From assembly GCA_947460455.1 (NCBI GenBank), contig CANHKG010000026.1, positions 1 to 32,367 on the forward strand: a stretch of DNA of 32,367 nucleotides, given 5' to 3'. Shown one piece after another: positions 15,847 through 23,213 of this stretch (positions within the stretch are counted from its first letter, which is position 1; each line of letters starts with the position of its first letter). Both the position numbers and the translations under genes were made by a program. This stretch comes from Rhodospirillales bacterium. Its GTDB lineage: Bacteria > Pseudomonadota > Alphaproteobacteria > Acetobacterales > Acetobacteraceae. The notes beneath the pieces are model-generated. The model searched no databases, was not told the origin of the DNA, and saw only the letters and a program-made list of their open reading frames with translations.

Positions 15847-17421
15847 ATGACCGCGACGCCTGCACAGATCGATCGCCTGTTCGAAGGCTGGACCGGGCCC
15901 GATACGCCCGGCCTGGTGGTGGCCGCCACGCGCGGCGGGCAGGTGGTGCACCAGGGCGCCTATGGCATGGCCGACCTGGCGCAGGGCATTCCGCTGGGGC
16001 CGCGCAGCGTGATCCGCATCGGCTCCCAGACCAAGCAGTTCACCGTGCTGCTGGCGCTGATGCTGGAGCGCGAGGGCAAGCTGGACATGAACGCGCCGGT
16101 GCGGCGCCATGCCCCGTGGCTGGCCGAGCTGCCCCATGCGCCAACCCTGCGGCATCTGGCGAGCAACACCTCCGGCATGCGCGACTTCCTGGAGATGCTG
16201 ACCTGGAGCGGGCTCACCCTGCCCTGCCCTTCCACGCGCGCCACGGCGCGGGCGATCATCGCGCGGCATGCCGAGATGAACTACGTGCCCGGGGAGCAGA
16301 TGCTCTACTGCAACACCGGGTTCTTCCTGCTCAGTGAGATCATCGAGGAGGTCTCGGGCCGCAGCTTCAACGAGCTGCTGCGCGAACGCATCACCGGCCC
16401 GCTGGGCATGGAAGACACGATCCTGCAGCACCGCGACAGCCAGATCCTGCCGCGCGCGGCGATGCATCATACCAAGGGGCCGGCGGGGGACTGGGAGCGG
16501 GCCCACTGGGGCATCGTGCTCGGCGGCGAGGGCGGCATGAGCTCCACGCTGGAGGACATGCTGCGCTGGCAGGCGCATCTGGCGAACCCGACGCCGGAGA
16601 TGGCCGATCTGCTGGCGCGCATGGAACAGCCGACACGGTTCGAAAATGGCTCGCTTTCCATGTACGCGCTCGGCTTCACCGTCACCCGCTATCGCGGGCT
16701 GCGCAATGTGGGGCATGGCGGCGGGGTGGCCGGCGGGCGATCCGAGTCGGTTCGATTCCCTGACGAGTCGGCTGGAGTCGTGATCCTTGGCAACCGCGAC
16801 GACATCGCGCCGTTCTCGATCGCGCGGCGCATGGCCGATATCTTCCTGGCCGACCGGCTGGCGCCGGTGCCGGATGAGGGCAACCTGCACCGCCTGGCCG
16901 CGGCGGCCGGGATGTACCGGCAGACGGATGGTGACGATGTGTTCGAGATCATCGACGAGGGCGGCCGGCCGACATTCACCAGCCAGGGCGGCAGCGGCGG
17001 CGTGATCGAGCAACTGGCGCCGGGTGAGTTCGCGCCGGAACGTGCGGTGGTGCATCTGAGCTTCGGGCTGCCGCAGGGCGACACGATCCCAGCCCGCTGG
17101 TGCGGCGCGCCGCGCAGCTATCGCCGGGTGCGGCCGGGGGCCGGCAGCAGCACGGCGCTGGCCGGGGCCTATGCCAATGCCACGCTGGGGCTGGATGCCG
17201 TGGTCTCGGCGGATGGCGGCTCGCTCACCATCCGCTCCGACTATGGCGCGTTGCGGTTGGCGCTGTCCTGGATCGAGCCGGACCTGCTGATGGCCATGCC
17301 GGCCGATACGCCGCTGCGCGCGGCGGGCAAGCCATGGTTCGCGGTGATCCGCGTGGCGGCGGATGGGCTGGTGATCACGACCGACCGCACCAAGCAGCTC
17401 ATGCTCGGGCGGGCACGCTGA
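15847..17421 (+). CDS. Serine hydrolase of the penicillin-recognising family, D-aminopeptidase (DAP)-like
   Basis: A 524-residue protein, close to the 520 residues of Ochrobactrum D-aminopeptidase. The beta-lactamase-like domain (about 1-330) has the SxxK nucleophile motif S60-Q-T-K63, Y154-C-N156 and H290-G-G, the last replacing the KTG of beta-lactamases as in DAP (S62/K65, Y153/N155, H287). Other shared blocks are GMRDF, MLYCNTGFFLL and GMSSTLEDMLRWQ. About 190 residues follow that correspond to DAP's two C-terminal antiparallel-beta domains, starting around GMYRQTDGDDVFEI. DAP removes N-terminal D-amino acids from peptides. The DAP assignment rests on size, motif spacing and domain layout; esterase or other peptidase activity is possible. 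No signal peptide is visible. The stop overlaps the start of the M20 amidohydrolase by one base. Confidence 0.82.
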   Translation: MTATPAQIDRLFEGWTGPDTPGLVVAATRGGQVVHQGAYGMADLAQGIPLGPRSVIRIGSQTKQFTVLLALMLEREGKLDMNAPVRRHAPWLAELPHAPTLRHLASNTSGMRDFLEMLTWSGLTLPCPSTRATARAIIARHAEMNYVPGEQMLYCNTGFFLLSEIIEEVSGRSFNELLRERITGPLGMEDTILQHRDSQILPRAAMHHTKGPAGDWERAHWGIVLGGEGGMSSTLEDMLRWQAHLANPTPEMADLLARMEQPTRFENGSLSMYALGFTVTRYRGLRNVGHGGGVAGGRSESVRFPDESAGVVILGNRDDIAPFSIARRMADIFLADRLAPVPDEGNLHRLAAAAGMYRQTDGDDVFEIIDEGGRPTFTSQGGSGGVIEQLAPGEFAPERAVVHLSFGLPQGDTIPARWCGAPRSYRRVRPGAGSSTALAGAYANATLGLDAVVSADGGSLTIRSDYGALRLALSWIEPDLLMAMPADTPLRAAGKPWFAVIRVAADGLVITTDRTKQLMLGRAR

Positions 17422-18686
17422 TGCGCGGGTTCGATGCGGCGCTGAAAAAGGCGACCGCGGAAAGCTGGGCGCTGATGAAGCGCATCGGCGCCGACACGAA
17501 GGGAACGCTGGGCATCACCCGCGCACCCTACGACGCCGCCGAGCAGCGTGCGGCGGCAGCGACCGAGGCAGTGCTGCGCGAGGCCGGCTTTGCCCCGGAG
17601 TACGACGGGTTCGGCAACCTGCATGCCATCCTGCCGGGCGCCGATCTCAGCGCGCCGGCGGTGGGGCTCGGCTCGCATTTCGACAGCGTGCCGGATGGCG
17701 GCAACTACGATGGGCTGGCCGGAGTCATGGCCGGGCTCGCAGTGCTGCTGGCGGCGAAGCGCTGCGGCATGGCGCCGGCCCGGGCGCTGCGGCTGGTGGG
17801 GCTGCGCGGGGAGGAGAGCCCGTGGTACGGCACCGCCTATCTCGGCAGCCGCATGGCGCTCGGCCTGGTGCCGCACGCCACCATGGGCCAGCTGGTGCGT
17901 GGCGATACCGGGCGCACGCTGGCCGACCACATGGCCGAGCTTGGCTTTCGCGGGCAGCCCGGCCCGTCGCTCTCGCCCGAGAACCTCGCCTGCTGGCTGG
18001 AGCTGCATATCGAGCAGGGGCCGCTGCTGATCGGGCGCGATGTGCCGATCGGCATCGCCACCGCGATCCGCGGCAACATCCGCCACGCGCAGGCGAAGTG
18101 CTTTGGCGAATGGGCCCATTCCGCCGCCGTGCCGCGCGACTTCCGGCGCGATGCCGTGGTGGCGGTGAGCGAGCTGGTGATGGCGATGGACGCGTTCTGG
18201 ACCGGGCGCATGGCGCTGGGCGACGACAATTTCGTCTGCACCGTGGGCATCGTCTCCACCCGGGCAGACCAGCATGCGATGACCAAGGTGCCCGGCGAGG
18301 TGGCGTTCACGCTCAACCTCGGCGCCACCAACTCCGACGTGCTGCGCCAGTCCGGCGAATATGCCGCCGCGCGGGCGCGGGAGATCGAGGCGGAGCGCGG
18401 CGTGCGCTTCGATCTGGGGGCCGACACCGGCTCCCAGCCCACGCCGCTCGATCCCGCGCTGGTGAACCGGCTGGATGCAGCGGCCGGCGCGCTGGGTCTC
18501 GGGCGCCACCGCATGCCGACGGTGGGCCACGATGCCGGCATGTTCGCCCAGGCCGGCATCCCGGCGGCGATGGTGCTGGTGCGCAACCAGAACGGCAGCC
18601 ACAACCCGCACGAGGCGCTGGAACAGGCCGATTATGCCGCCGGGGTGCGGGTGCTGGCCCAAGCCGCGCTGGAGCTGGCCGGCTGA
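17421..18686 (+). CDS. M20 family hydantoinase/carbamoylase-type amidase (N-carbamoyl-L-amino acid hydrolase or allantoate amidohydrolase)
   Basis: A 421-residue metallohydrolase of normal length. Metal ligands of the family are visible: H86 in GSHFDSVPDGG, D97 in NYDGLAG, E131-E132 in RGEES, H196 in LELHIEQGPLL and H394 in HNPHE. The lid/dimer domain carries the expected GNIRHAQAKCFGEWAHSAAVP and DDNFVCTVGIV segments. Family members hydrolyse N-carbamoyl-L-amino acids, allantoate or ureidoglycine-type compounds. Residues that separate these specificities cannot be read with confidence. It starts in a TGATG overlap with the DAP-like gene, so the two are translationally coupled and may process related amide substrates. 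Confidence 0.88.
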   Translation: MRGFDAALKKATAESWALMKRIGADTKGTLGITRAPYDAAEQRAAAATEAVLREAGFAPEYDGFGNLHAILPGADLSAPAVGLGSHFDSVPDGGNYDGLAGVMAGLAVLLAAKRCGMAPARALRLVGLRGEESPWYGTAYLGSRMALGLVPHATMGQLVRGDTGRTLADHMAELGFRGQPGPSLSPENLACWLELHIEQGPLLIGRDVPIGIATAIRGNIRHAQAKCFGEWAHSAAVPRDFRRDAVVAVSELVMAMDAFWTGRMALGDDNFVCTVGIVSTRADQHAMTKVPGEVAFTLNLGATNSDVLRQSGEYAAARAREIEAERGVRFDLGADTGSQPTPLDPALVNRLDAAAGALGLGRHRMPTVGHDAGMFAQAGIPAAMVLVRNQNGSHNPHEALEQADYAAGVRVLAQAALELAG

Positions 18687-18715
18687 AACACCTTTCTCAC
18701 GCAAGCTGACGCCAG

Positions 18716-18762
18716 TTGCAGGATGCAGCGGGCGGCGAGGCAATTCGCCTTGCAATCTGCAA
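18716..18762. promoter_or_regulatory. Paired operator-like palindromes TTGCA-N3-TGCA(A/G)
   Basis: TTGCA-GGA-TGCAG at 18716-18728 and the perfect palindrome TTGCA-ATC-TGCAA at 18750-18762 have centres 34 bases apart, about three helical turns. Two phased copies of one dyad look like a binding site for a dimeric regulator. The protein is unknown. Confidence 0.4.
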
Positions 18763-18786
18763 TGACCGTTGCGGCGACCATCAATA

Positions 18787-18804
18787 TTAACGGTGATTTA
18801 CCGT
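18787..18804. promoter_or_regulatory. CtrA-box-like element with inverted repeat
   Basis: TTAA (18787-18790), seven bases, TTAC (18798-18801) matches the CtrA consensus TTAA-N7-TTAA except for the last base. Overlapping it, ACGGT-GATTT-ACCGT (18790-18804) is a five-base inverted repeat. It sits about 195 bases upstream of a gene with a CtrA-like DNA-binding domain, which fits control by CtrA or by the product itself. Confidence 0.45.
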
Positions 18805-18995
18805 GACATTTGCTGTGCTGCGACGAGACGACACGTTTCGCCATCCGTTTGTCGCGTAGTTGCTTTCATCATGCTGGCATCGCGATTGCGTATCCCGGAA
18901 TGCGCTGGCCTTTCCTGCCCGCGCACGGCCCCCCCGGGCCACCGGCCAAAAACGGCCGGACCGGGATGCCGGAGCAGCAACGGAGCAGGCCCAGA

Positions 18996-19730
18996 ATGCG
19001 CATCCTCCTCGCCCCCCTTGAAGGCTTCCTGGCCGGCGATATCGCCGTGATCCTGGGCGGCGAATCGTTTTCGCTGGACCGTGCCGAGAGCCCCGACGAC
19101 GTGGCGCCGATGGCACGGCACTATCACTACGATGTGATCATGTTCGGCGCGGGCCAGGCCGGCGGCCCCGGGGTGGATTTCATCCGCCGCCTGCGGGGTG
19201 TTGGCTGCCAGTTGCCGGCGGTCGCGCTGGCCCGGCAGCTGGAGGGGCGCGGCCGGGCACGCATGCTGGATGCCGGCGCCGACGACGTGATCGACATTCC
19301 CTGCGACACCGGCGAGCTGTGCGCCCGGCTGCGCGCCGTGGTGCGCAGGGCCCGCGGCTTCACCCGCTCCGTGCTCGCGGTGGGGCCGCTGGAACTGCAC
19401 ATGGACAGCCGCGCGGCCACCGCCTTCGGCCGCGACATGCATCTTTCTCCCAGTGAATACAATGTCTTGGAGCTTCTGACCCTGCGCAAGGGCACGGTGG
19501 TGAGCAAGTCTGCGCTGATGGACCTGCTGTATGGCGAGTTCGAGGAGCCGGACGTGAAGTCGCTCAACGTGCTGATGCACCGGCTGCGCAAGCGCCTGGC
19601 CACCGAGGGGCTTTCGACCCTGGTGCGCACGGTGTGGGGCACCGGCTACCTGATCGACGAGCCCACGCGGCCTTTCGTGCCGGTGCAGCTGGCGCCGCTG
19701 CGCGAGGAGCTGGCACTCGTCGGGGGCTGA
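18996..19730 (+). CDS. CtrA-like winged-helix regulator with a degenerate (pseudo-) receiver domain
   Basis: A 244-residue protein from the ATG at 18996 (GGAG upstream). The C-terminal OmpR/PhoB-type winged helix (about 130-230) strongly resembles CtrA: LSPSEYNVLELLTLRKGT, LLYGEFEEPDVKSLNVLMHRLRKRL and RTVWGTGYLIDEP. The N-terminus aligns without gaps to the CtrA receiver but has lost its phosphorylation residues. The acidic pocket (E7, D8, D9 in CtrA) is P7, L8, E9; the phospho-acceptor D51 is G51 in YDVIMFGAG; the switch Ser/Thr position is alanine in AVALARQ; and the lysine of the KP motif is isoleucine in DVIDIPCD. It cannot be phosphorylated in the usual way. It may act constitutively, by ligand or protein contacts, or through heterodimers, and possibly competes at CtrA sites. 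A CtrA-box-like element lies upstream. Confidence 0.9.
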   Translation: MRILLAPLEGFLAGDIAVILGGESFSLDRAESPDDVAPMARHYHYDVIMFGAGQAGGPGVDFIRRLRGVGCQLPAVALARQLEGRGRARMLDAGADDVIDIPCDTGELCARLRAVVRRARGFTRSVLAVGPLELHMDSRAATAFGRDMHLSPSEYNVLELLTLRKGTVVSKSALMDLLYGEFEEPDVKSLNVLMHRLRKRLATEGLSTLVRTVWGTGYLIDEPTRPFVPVQLAPLREELALVGG

Positions 19731-19799
19731 TGCGTCGCCTCCCGCGTTCGCCGGCGCACCCCTTCCGCGGCGGCTTGGTTTCGGCATAGGCTTCCGCCC

Positions 19800-20072
19800 A
19801 TGCGGCGATCGGCGCAGGTTCTGCTCGTGCTGATGGGGGGCGGGTTGGTCACCGCCGCCACCGTGCCGTTGTGGCGCCAGCGCGATTGTGAGCCACCGGC
19901 GCAGCAGGGCAGCGGCTGCGCGCCCGGCACCTCCACCTCGCACATCTCATCAGGCAGCAGCGTCTCCCGCAGCACGGGTGCGGATGGCACCACCAGCACC
20001 GCATCGGCCAGCGTGGCGCGCGGGGGGTTCGGGGCCACCGGCACAGCGCACGCCAGCAGCAGCGGCAGCTGA
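19800..20072 (+). CDS. Short YgiB-like (DUF1190-type) protein
   Basis: A 90-residue protein with a hydrophobic N-terminal segment (VLLVLMGGGLVTAATVPLW) that is either a membrane anchor or an uncleaved signal. A short region with two cysteines follows, then a Ser/Thr/Gly-rich tail containing VARGGFGATG. The RGGFG motif before a Ser-rich end is the C-terminal hallmark I recognise in E. coli YgiB, and the next gene is YgiC-like, the usual partner. It is much shorter than E. coli YgiB (over 200 residues), and the ribosome-binding site is weak. The function of the family is not established. The next gene starts two bases after the stop. Confidence 0.7.
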   Translation: MRRSAQVLLVLMGGGLVTAATVPLWRQRDCEPPAQQGSGCAPGTSTSHISSGSSVSRSTGADGTTSTASASVARGGFGATGTAHASSSGS

Positions 20073-20074
20073 GG

Positions 20075-21184
20075 GTGCGCCGGCACGCCATCACGCCCCG
20101 CCCCGACCAGCAGGCGCGCTTCGCGGCAATCGGCTTCGGCTTCGCCGAGATTGCCGGCCAACCCTATTGGGACGAGACCGCCTGCTGGGCCTTCAGCGCC
20201 GCGGAGATCGACGCGCTGGACGACGCGACGATGGCGCTGGAACGGCTGTGCCTCGCCGCGGTGGACCATGCCGTGCGCCGTGGCGCCCATGCCGCGCTGG
20301 GCATTCCCGAAGCGGTCTGGCCGCTGGTGGTGCGCAGCTGGGACGCGCAGGAGCCCAGCCTCTACGGCCGCATGGACCTGCGCTGGGACGGCAGCGGGCC
20401 GCCGAAGCTGCTGGAATACAATGCCGATACGCCAACGGCGCTGTTCGAGGCCGCCGTGGTGCAATGGGAGTGGCTGCAATCCGCCCGGCCCGAGGCGGAC
20501 CAGTTCAACAGCCTGCACGAGGCGCTGGTTTCGGCCTGGCTGGCCCGGCCCCTGCCCGGCGGCATCCACTTCGCCTGCCAGCGCGGCAGCGACGAGGATC
20601 GCGGCACCGTGGACTACCTGCGCGACACCGCGATGCAGGCCGGTCTGGCCGCGCCCTTCCTGCATGTGGACGAGATCGGCTGGGATGGCCGGCGATTCCG
20701 GGATCTCGCCGGCGCGCCGATCGCCCACTGCTTCAAGCTGTATCCCTGGGAATTCCTGCTGCGCGATGCGTTCGGCACCCACATCGCCACCGCACCGACG
20801 CGCTGGATCGAGCCGGCCTGGCGCATGGTGCTCTCCGGCAAGGGAATCCTGGCGCTGCTGTGGGAGCTGTTTCCCGGCCATCCCAACCTGCTGCCCGCCT
20901 TCCGCGAGCCTGGCCGCACCGGCGGGCCGGAGATCCGCAAGCCGCTCTGGGGGCGCGAGGGGGCGAATGTGACCGCGCCGGGCCACGCCACCGCCGGCCC
21001 CTATGGCGCGGAGGGCTACGTGCACCAGGCCTGGGCCGAGTTGCCATGCTTCGATGGGCGCTACCCCGTGCTAGGAAGCTGGCTCGTGGCCGGCCTTGCC
21101 GTCGGCCTGGGTATCCGCGAGGACGACACACCGATCACGCGCGACACGAGCCGCTTCGTGCCGCATTTCTTCACCCCCGGCTGA
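20075..21184 (+). CDS. ygiC: Glutathionylspermidine synthase family ATP-grasp protein (YgiC/YjfC-like)
   Basis: A 369-residue protein from a GTG two bases after the ygiB-like stop, the same length class as E. coli YgiC (386). Shared blocks run along the whole chain: GFGFAEIAGQPYWDE, PSLYGRMDLRWDGSGPPKLLEYNADTPTALFEAAVVQWEW, DQFNSLHEAL, DEDRGTVDYL, FKLYPWEFLLRD, PAWRMVLSGKGILALLWELFPGHPNLLPAF, REGANV and GPYGAEGYVHQAW. This is the C-terminal ATP-grasp amide ligase of the Gsp family without the amidase domain. The E. coli paralogues are not shown to make glutathionylspermidine, so the substrate is open. YgiC-like ligases recur beside YgiB-like and DUF350 proteins, as here, in clusters linked to membrane or envelope stress. 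Confidence 0.92.
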   Translation: MRRHAITPRPDQQARFAAIGFGFAEIAGQPYWDETACWAFSAAEIDALDDATMALERLCLAAVDHAVRRGAHAALGIPEAVWPLVVRSWDAQEPSLYGRMDLRWDGSGPPKLLEYNADTPTALFEAAVVQWEWLQSARPEADQFNSLHEALVSAWLARPLPGGIHFACQRGSDEDRGTVDYLRDTAMQAGLAAPFLHVDEIGWDGRRFRDLAGAPIAHCFKLYPWEFLLRDAFGTHIATAPTRWIEPAWRMVLSGKGILALLWELFPGHPNLLPAFREPGRTGGPEIRKPLWGREGANVTAPGHATAGPYGAEGYVHQAWAELPCFDGRYPVLGSWLVAGLAVGLGIREDDTPITRDTSRFVPHFFTPG

Positions 21185-21196
21185 CGCGGAGGGCAC

Positions 21197-21586
21197 ATGC
21201 TGAGCAGCCTGCTGGCCTTCATCACCTATTTCGGATCTGCCGTTCTGCTGCTGGCGGCGTTCCTGGCGCTCTACACCCTGGTCACCCCGGTGCGGGACTG
21301 GGAGATGATCCGCGCCGGCAACACGGCCGCCGCCGTGGCGCTCGGCGGCGCCGTGCTGGGCTTCTGCCTCCCGCTGGCGATGGCCATCGCGCGGTCCCAC
21401 TCGCTGTCGGACATGGTGCTGTGGGCGGCGATCGCGCTGCTGGTGCAGTTGGCCAGCTATGCCGCCGTTCGCTTCCTGCGCCGGCATGAGCAGGGCGGGG
21501 TGGAGGCCGGGGACATGGCCGAGGCCACGCTGCTGGCCTGTGCCTCGGTGGGGCTGGGGCTGCTGAATGCTGCGTGCCTGACATGA
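21197..21586 (+). CDS. DUF350 family small membrane protein (YjfL-like)
   Basis: A 129-residue protein with four predicted membrane segments (about 5-27, 45-68, 77-97 and 108-127). The AGNTAAAVALGGAVLGFCLPLAMAIARS block, with the polar N-T pair leading into a glycine-rich helix, is typical of DUF350. The ATG is preceded by GGAGGG at short spacing. DUF350 proteins are of unknown function; E. coli YjfL lies in an operon with YgiB-like and YgiC-like proteins and a PspA-type protein, so the arrangement here is conserved. The stop overlaps the next start (ATGA). Confidence 0.87.
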   Translation: MLSSLLAFITYFGSAVLLLAAFLALYTLVTPVRDWEMIRAGNTAAAVALGGAVLGFCLPLAMAIARSHSLSDMVLWAAIALLVQLASYAAVRFLRRHEQGGVEAGDMAEATLLACASVGLGLLNAACLT

Positions 21587-21942
21587 CACGGCGAGGGCTC
21601 GCCGCCCTCCTTCTGGTGCTGCCCGGGTCTGCCTGGGCACAGGGGCGGCTGGTGCCGCTGATGGGCAAGCGGCTGATCGGGCCGGCGGGCGAGGAGCTGG
21701 GCCGGGTGGTGGACATCATCGCCGATGCCACGGGCCAGCCACTGGCCGCGGTGGTGGATGTGGGCGGGTTCATGGGCATCGGTTCCCGCCGCGTGGCCCT
21801 GGCCTGGTCCCTGCTGCGCTTCACCCCCCACGCGGAATTCGTGCGGCTGTCGATCGACGTGGCGCCAGACGTGGTGATCGGGGCGCCGGAGTTCCGGCGT
21901 GAGGACCCCTCCACCATCTTCGACCCGTCCCGCCCGAAGTGA
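21583..21942 (+). CDS. Exported PRC-barrel domain protein
   Basis: A 119-residue protein whose ATG overlaps the DUF350 stop. Residues 1-22 (MTRRGLAALLLVLPGSAWA) look like a Sec signal peptide with cleavage after AWA. The mature part, LMGKRLIGPAGEELGRVVDIIADATGQPLAAVVDVGGFMGIGSRRVALAW, is a PRC-barrel: a small beta barrel found in photosynthetic reaction-centre H subunits, RimM and many exported alphaproteobacterial proteins. A binding role in the periplasm is possible, but no partner is evident. It continues the ygiB-ygiC-DUF350 run and overlaps the MFS gene by four bases (GTGA). Confidence 0.85.
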   Translation: MTRRGLAALLLVLPGSAWAQGRLVPLMGKRLIGPAGEELGRVVDIIADATGQPLAAVVDVGGFMGIGSRRVALAWSLLRFTPHAEFVRLSIDVAPDVVIGAPEFRREDPSTIFDPSRPK

Positions 21943-23210
21943 AGCTGCTGGGCGGCTTCCGCCGGCTGGAACAGCGGCAGATCGTGCGCCATGCCGCCCC
22001 CGGGAAGCGGGGGCTGGATGGGCTGAACGCCTTCGTGGCCGGCATGCGCACCGCCTTCGGCGCCTTCGTGCCGGCCTATCTCGCGGGCCAGGGCTGGACA
22101 CAGGCACAGATCGGCCTGGTGCTGACGGCGGAAACCGTCACCTCCATGCTGGCGCAGGTGCCGGGCGGGGCGTTCGTGGATGTCACGCGGCGAAGGCGGC
22201 TGGTGCTGGGCATCGCGATCCTGGGTGCGGCAGGGGCGGCGCTGGTGATCGCAGCCCTGCCGATGCAGTTGCCGGTGCTGCTGGCGCTGGTGGTGCATGC
22301 GCTGGCCGGCGCCATCATCGCGCCGGGGATCGCGACGGTGACGGTGGCGATGGTAGGGCGGCGGGACCTGGGCGAGCGGCTGGGCCGCAACGTGCAATAC
22401 GCCTCGATCGGCGGCGGCGCGGGGGCCGCGCTGATGGGGCTGGCAGCCTCGGCGGTGTCGGAACGGGCGGTGTTCGTGCTGGCGGCGGTGCTGGTGATAC
22501 CGGCGCTGATCTCCCTGTGGTCGCTGCATCCCCGCCCGCTGCGCCGACGGGTCGCGGCGGCGCCGACGGATGCGATCGAGCCACAGGGCTCGGTGCGGAT
22601 GCTGCTGGCGGACAGGCGGATGCAGGTTTTCGCGGCCTGCGTAACGCTGTTCCATTTCTCCTCGGCAGCCCTTCTGGCGGTGGCGGCCGCCGAGATCACC
22701 CGGCGTGCCGGCATGCGGGCGGGCGCGCTGATCGCGGCCTTCGTGATCATCCCGCAGGTGCTGGTGGCAGTTGCCTCGCCCTGGGTGGGGCGTCTGGCGG
22801 AGCGGATCGGGCGGCGGCCGCTGCTGGTGGTGGGCTACGCCTCCCTGCCCCTGCGCGCCGCGCTGTTCGCGGTGGTGGACGACCCCTATTTGCTGGTGCC
22901 GGTGCAGTTGCTGGAAGGAGTGGCCGCGGCGGTGTTCGGCGTGATGCTGCCGCTGGTGGCCGCGGACCTGACGCGCGACAGCGGGCGCTACACGCTGAGC
23001 CTGGGGGCACTCGGGCTGGCGGGCACGCTGGGGGCGGCGCTGTCCACCACGGTGGCCGGGCTGATCGCCACCGGCTTCGGGGTGAAGGCGGCATTCTGGA
23101 CCCTGGCGGCCGCGGGGCTGGTCGCGGTTCTGGTGGTGGCGCTGGCGATGCCGGAAACCCGGCCCGGCCCCGCGAGGGACAGGACCAGGCCGTGGTGGCG
23201 CCTTAGCTAA
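21939..23210 (+). CDS. Major facilitator superfamily transporter
   Basis: A 423-residue protein, beginning at a GTG that overlaps the PRC-barrel stop, with about twelve hydrophobic segments. The loop between segments 2 and 3 reads GGAFVDVTRRRRLVLG, the MFS motif-A pattern, and its second-half counterpart is GRLAERIGRRPLLVVG. The central cytoplasmic loop is LHPRPLRRRVAAAPTDAIEPQ. The protein probably exports or imports a small molecule; specificity cannot be inferred, though drug/H+ antiporter-like members have this layout. Its position at the end of the ygiC/PRC run suggests co-transcription. The 3' end overlaps the convergent deacetylase gene by eight bases. Confidence 0.88.
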   Translation: MKLLGGFRRLEQRQIVRHAAPGKRGLDGLNAFVAGMRTAFGAFVPAYLAGQGWTQAQIGLVLTAETVTSMLAQVPGGAFVDVTRRRRLVLGIAILGAAGAALVIAALPMQLPVLLALVVHALAGAIIAPGIATVTVAMVGRRDLGERLGRNVQYASIGGGAGAALMGLAASAVSERAVFVLAAVLVIPALISLWSLHPRPLRRRVAAAPTDAIEPQGSVRMLLADRRMQVFAACVTLFHFSSAALLAVAAAEITRRAGMRAGALIAAFVIIPQVLVAVASPWVGRLAERIGRRPLLVVGYASLPLRAALFAVVDDPYLLVPVQLLEGVAAAVFGVMLPLVAADLTRDSGRYTLSLGALGLAGTLGAALSTTVAGLIATGFGVKAAFWTLAAAGLVAVLVVALAMPETRPGPARDRTRPWWRLS

Positions 23211-23213
23211 GGC
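23200..23213. repeat. Palindrome carrying both convergent stop codons
   Basis: GCCTTAGCTAAGGC is a perfect 14-base palindrome. The MFS gene stops at TAA (23208-23210) and the minus-strand deacetylase gene stops at TAA (complement of 23203-23205) within it. It may be chance or a compact tail-to-tail junction; there is no loop, so it is not a normal terminator hairpin. Confidence 0.5.

Larger units (their letters stand above)
18687..18995. other. Intergenic regulatory region, no gene seen
   Basis: These 309 bases between the carbamoylase gene and the CtrA-like gene are less G+C-rich than their surroundings. I find no convincing coding frame. They contain two TTGCA-N3-TGCA palindromes (18716-18728, 18750-18762), a CtrA-box-like element with a short inverted repeat (18787-18804), and C-run/G-run sequence near 18927-18965. 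This is probably the control region of the downstream regulator. Confidence 0.6.

Noticed and set aside
16749-16759. GGTTCGATTCC, identical to a tRNA T-arm loop
   Set aside because: It lies inside the D-aminopeptidase-like gene in the SESVRFPDE segment, with no acceptor stem, D-arm or anticodon arm around it.
23200-23213. Terminator at the MFS/deacetylase junction
   Set aside because: The palindrome has no room for a loop and no T tract, so it does not qualify as an intrinsic terminator.
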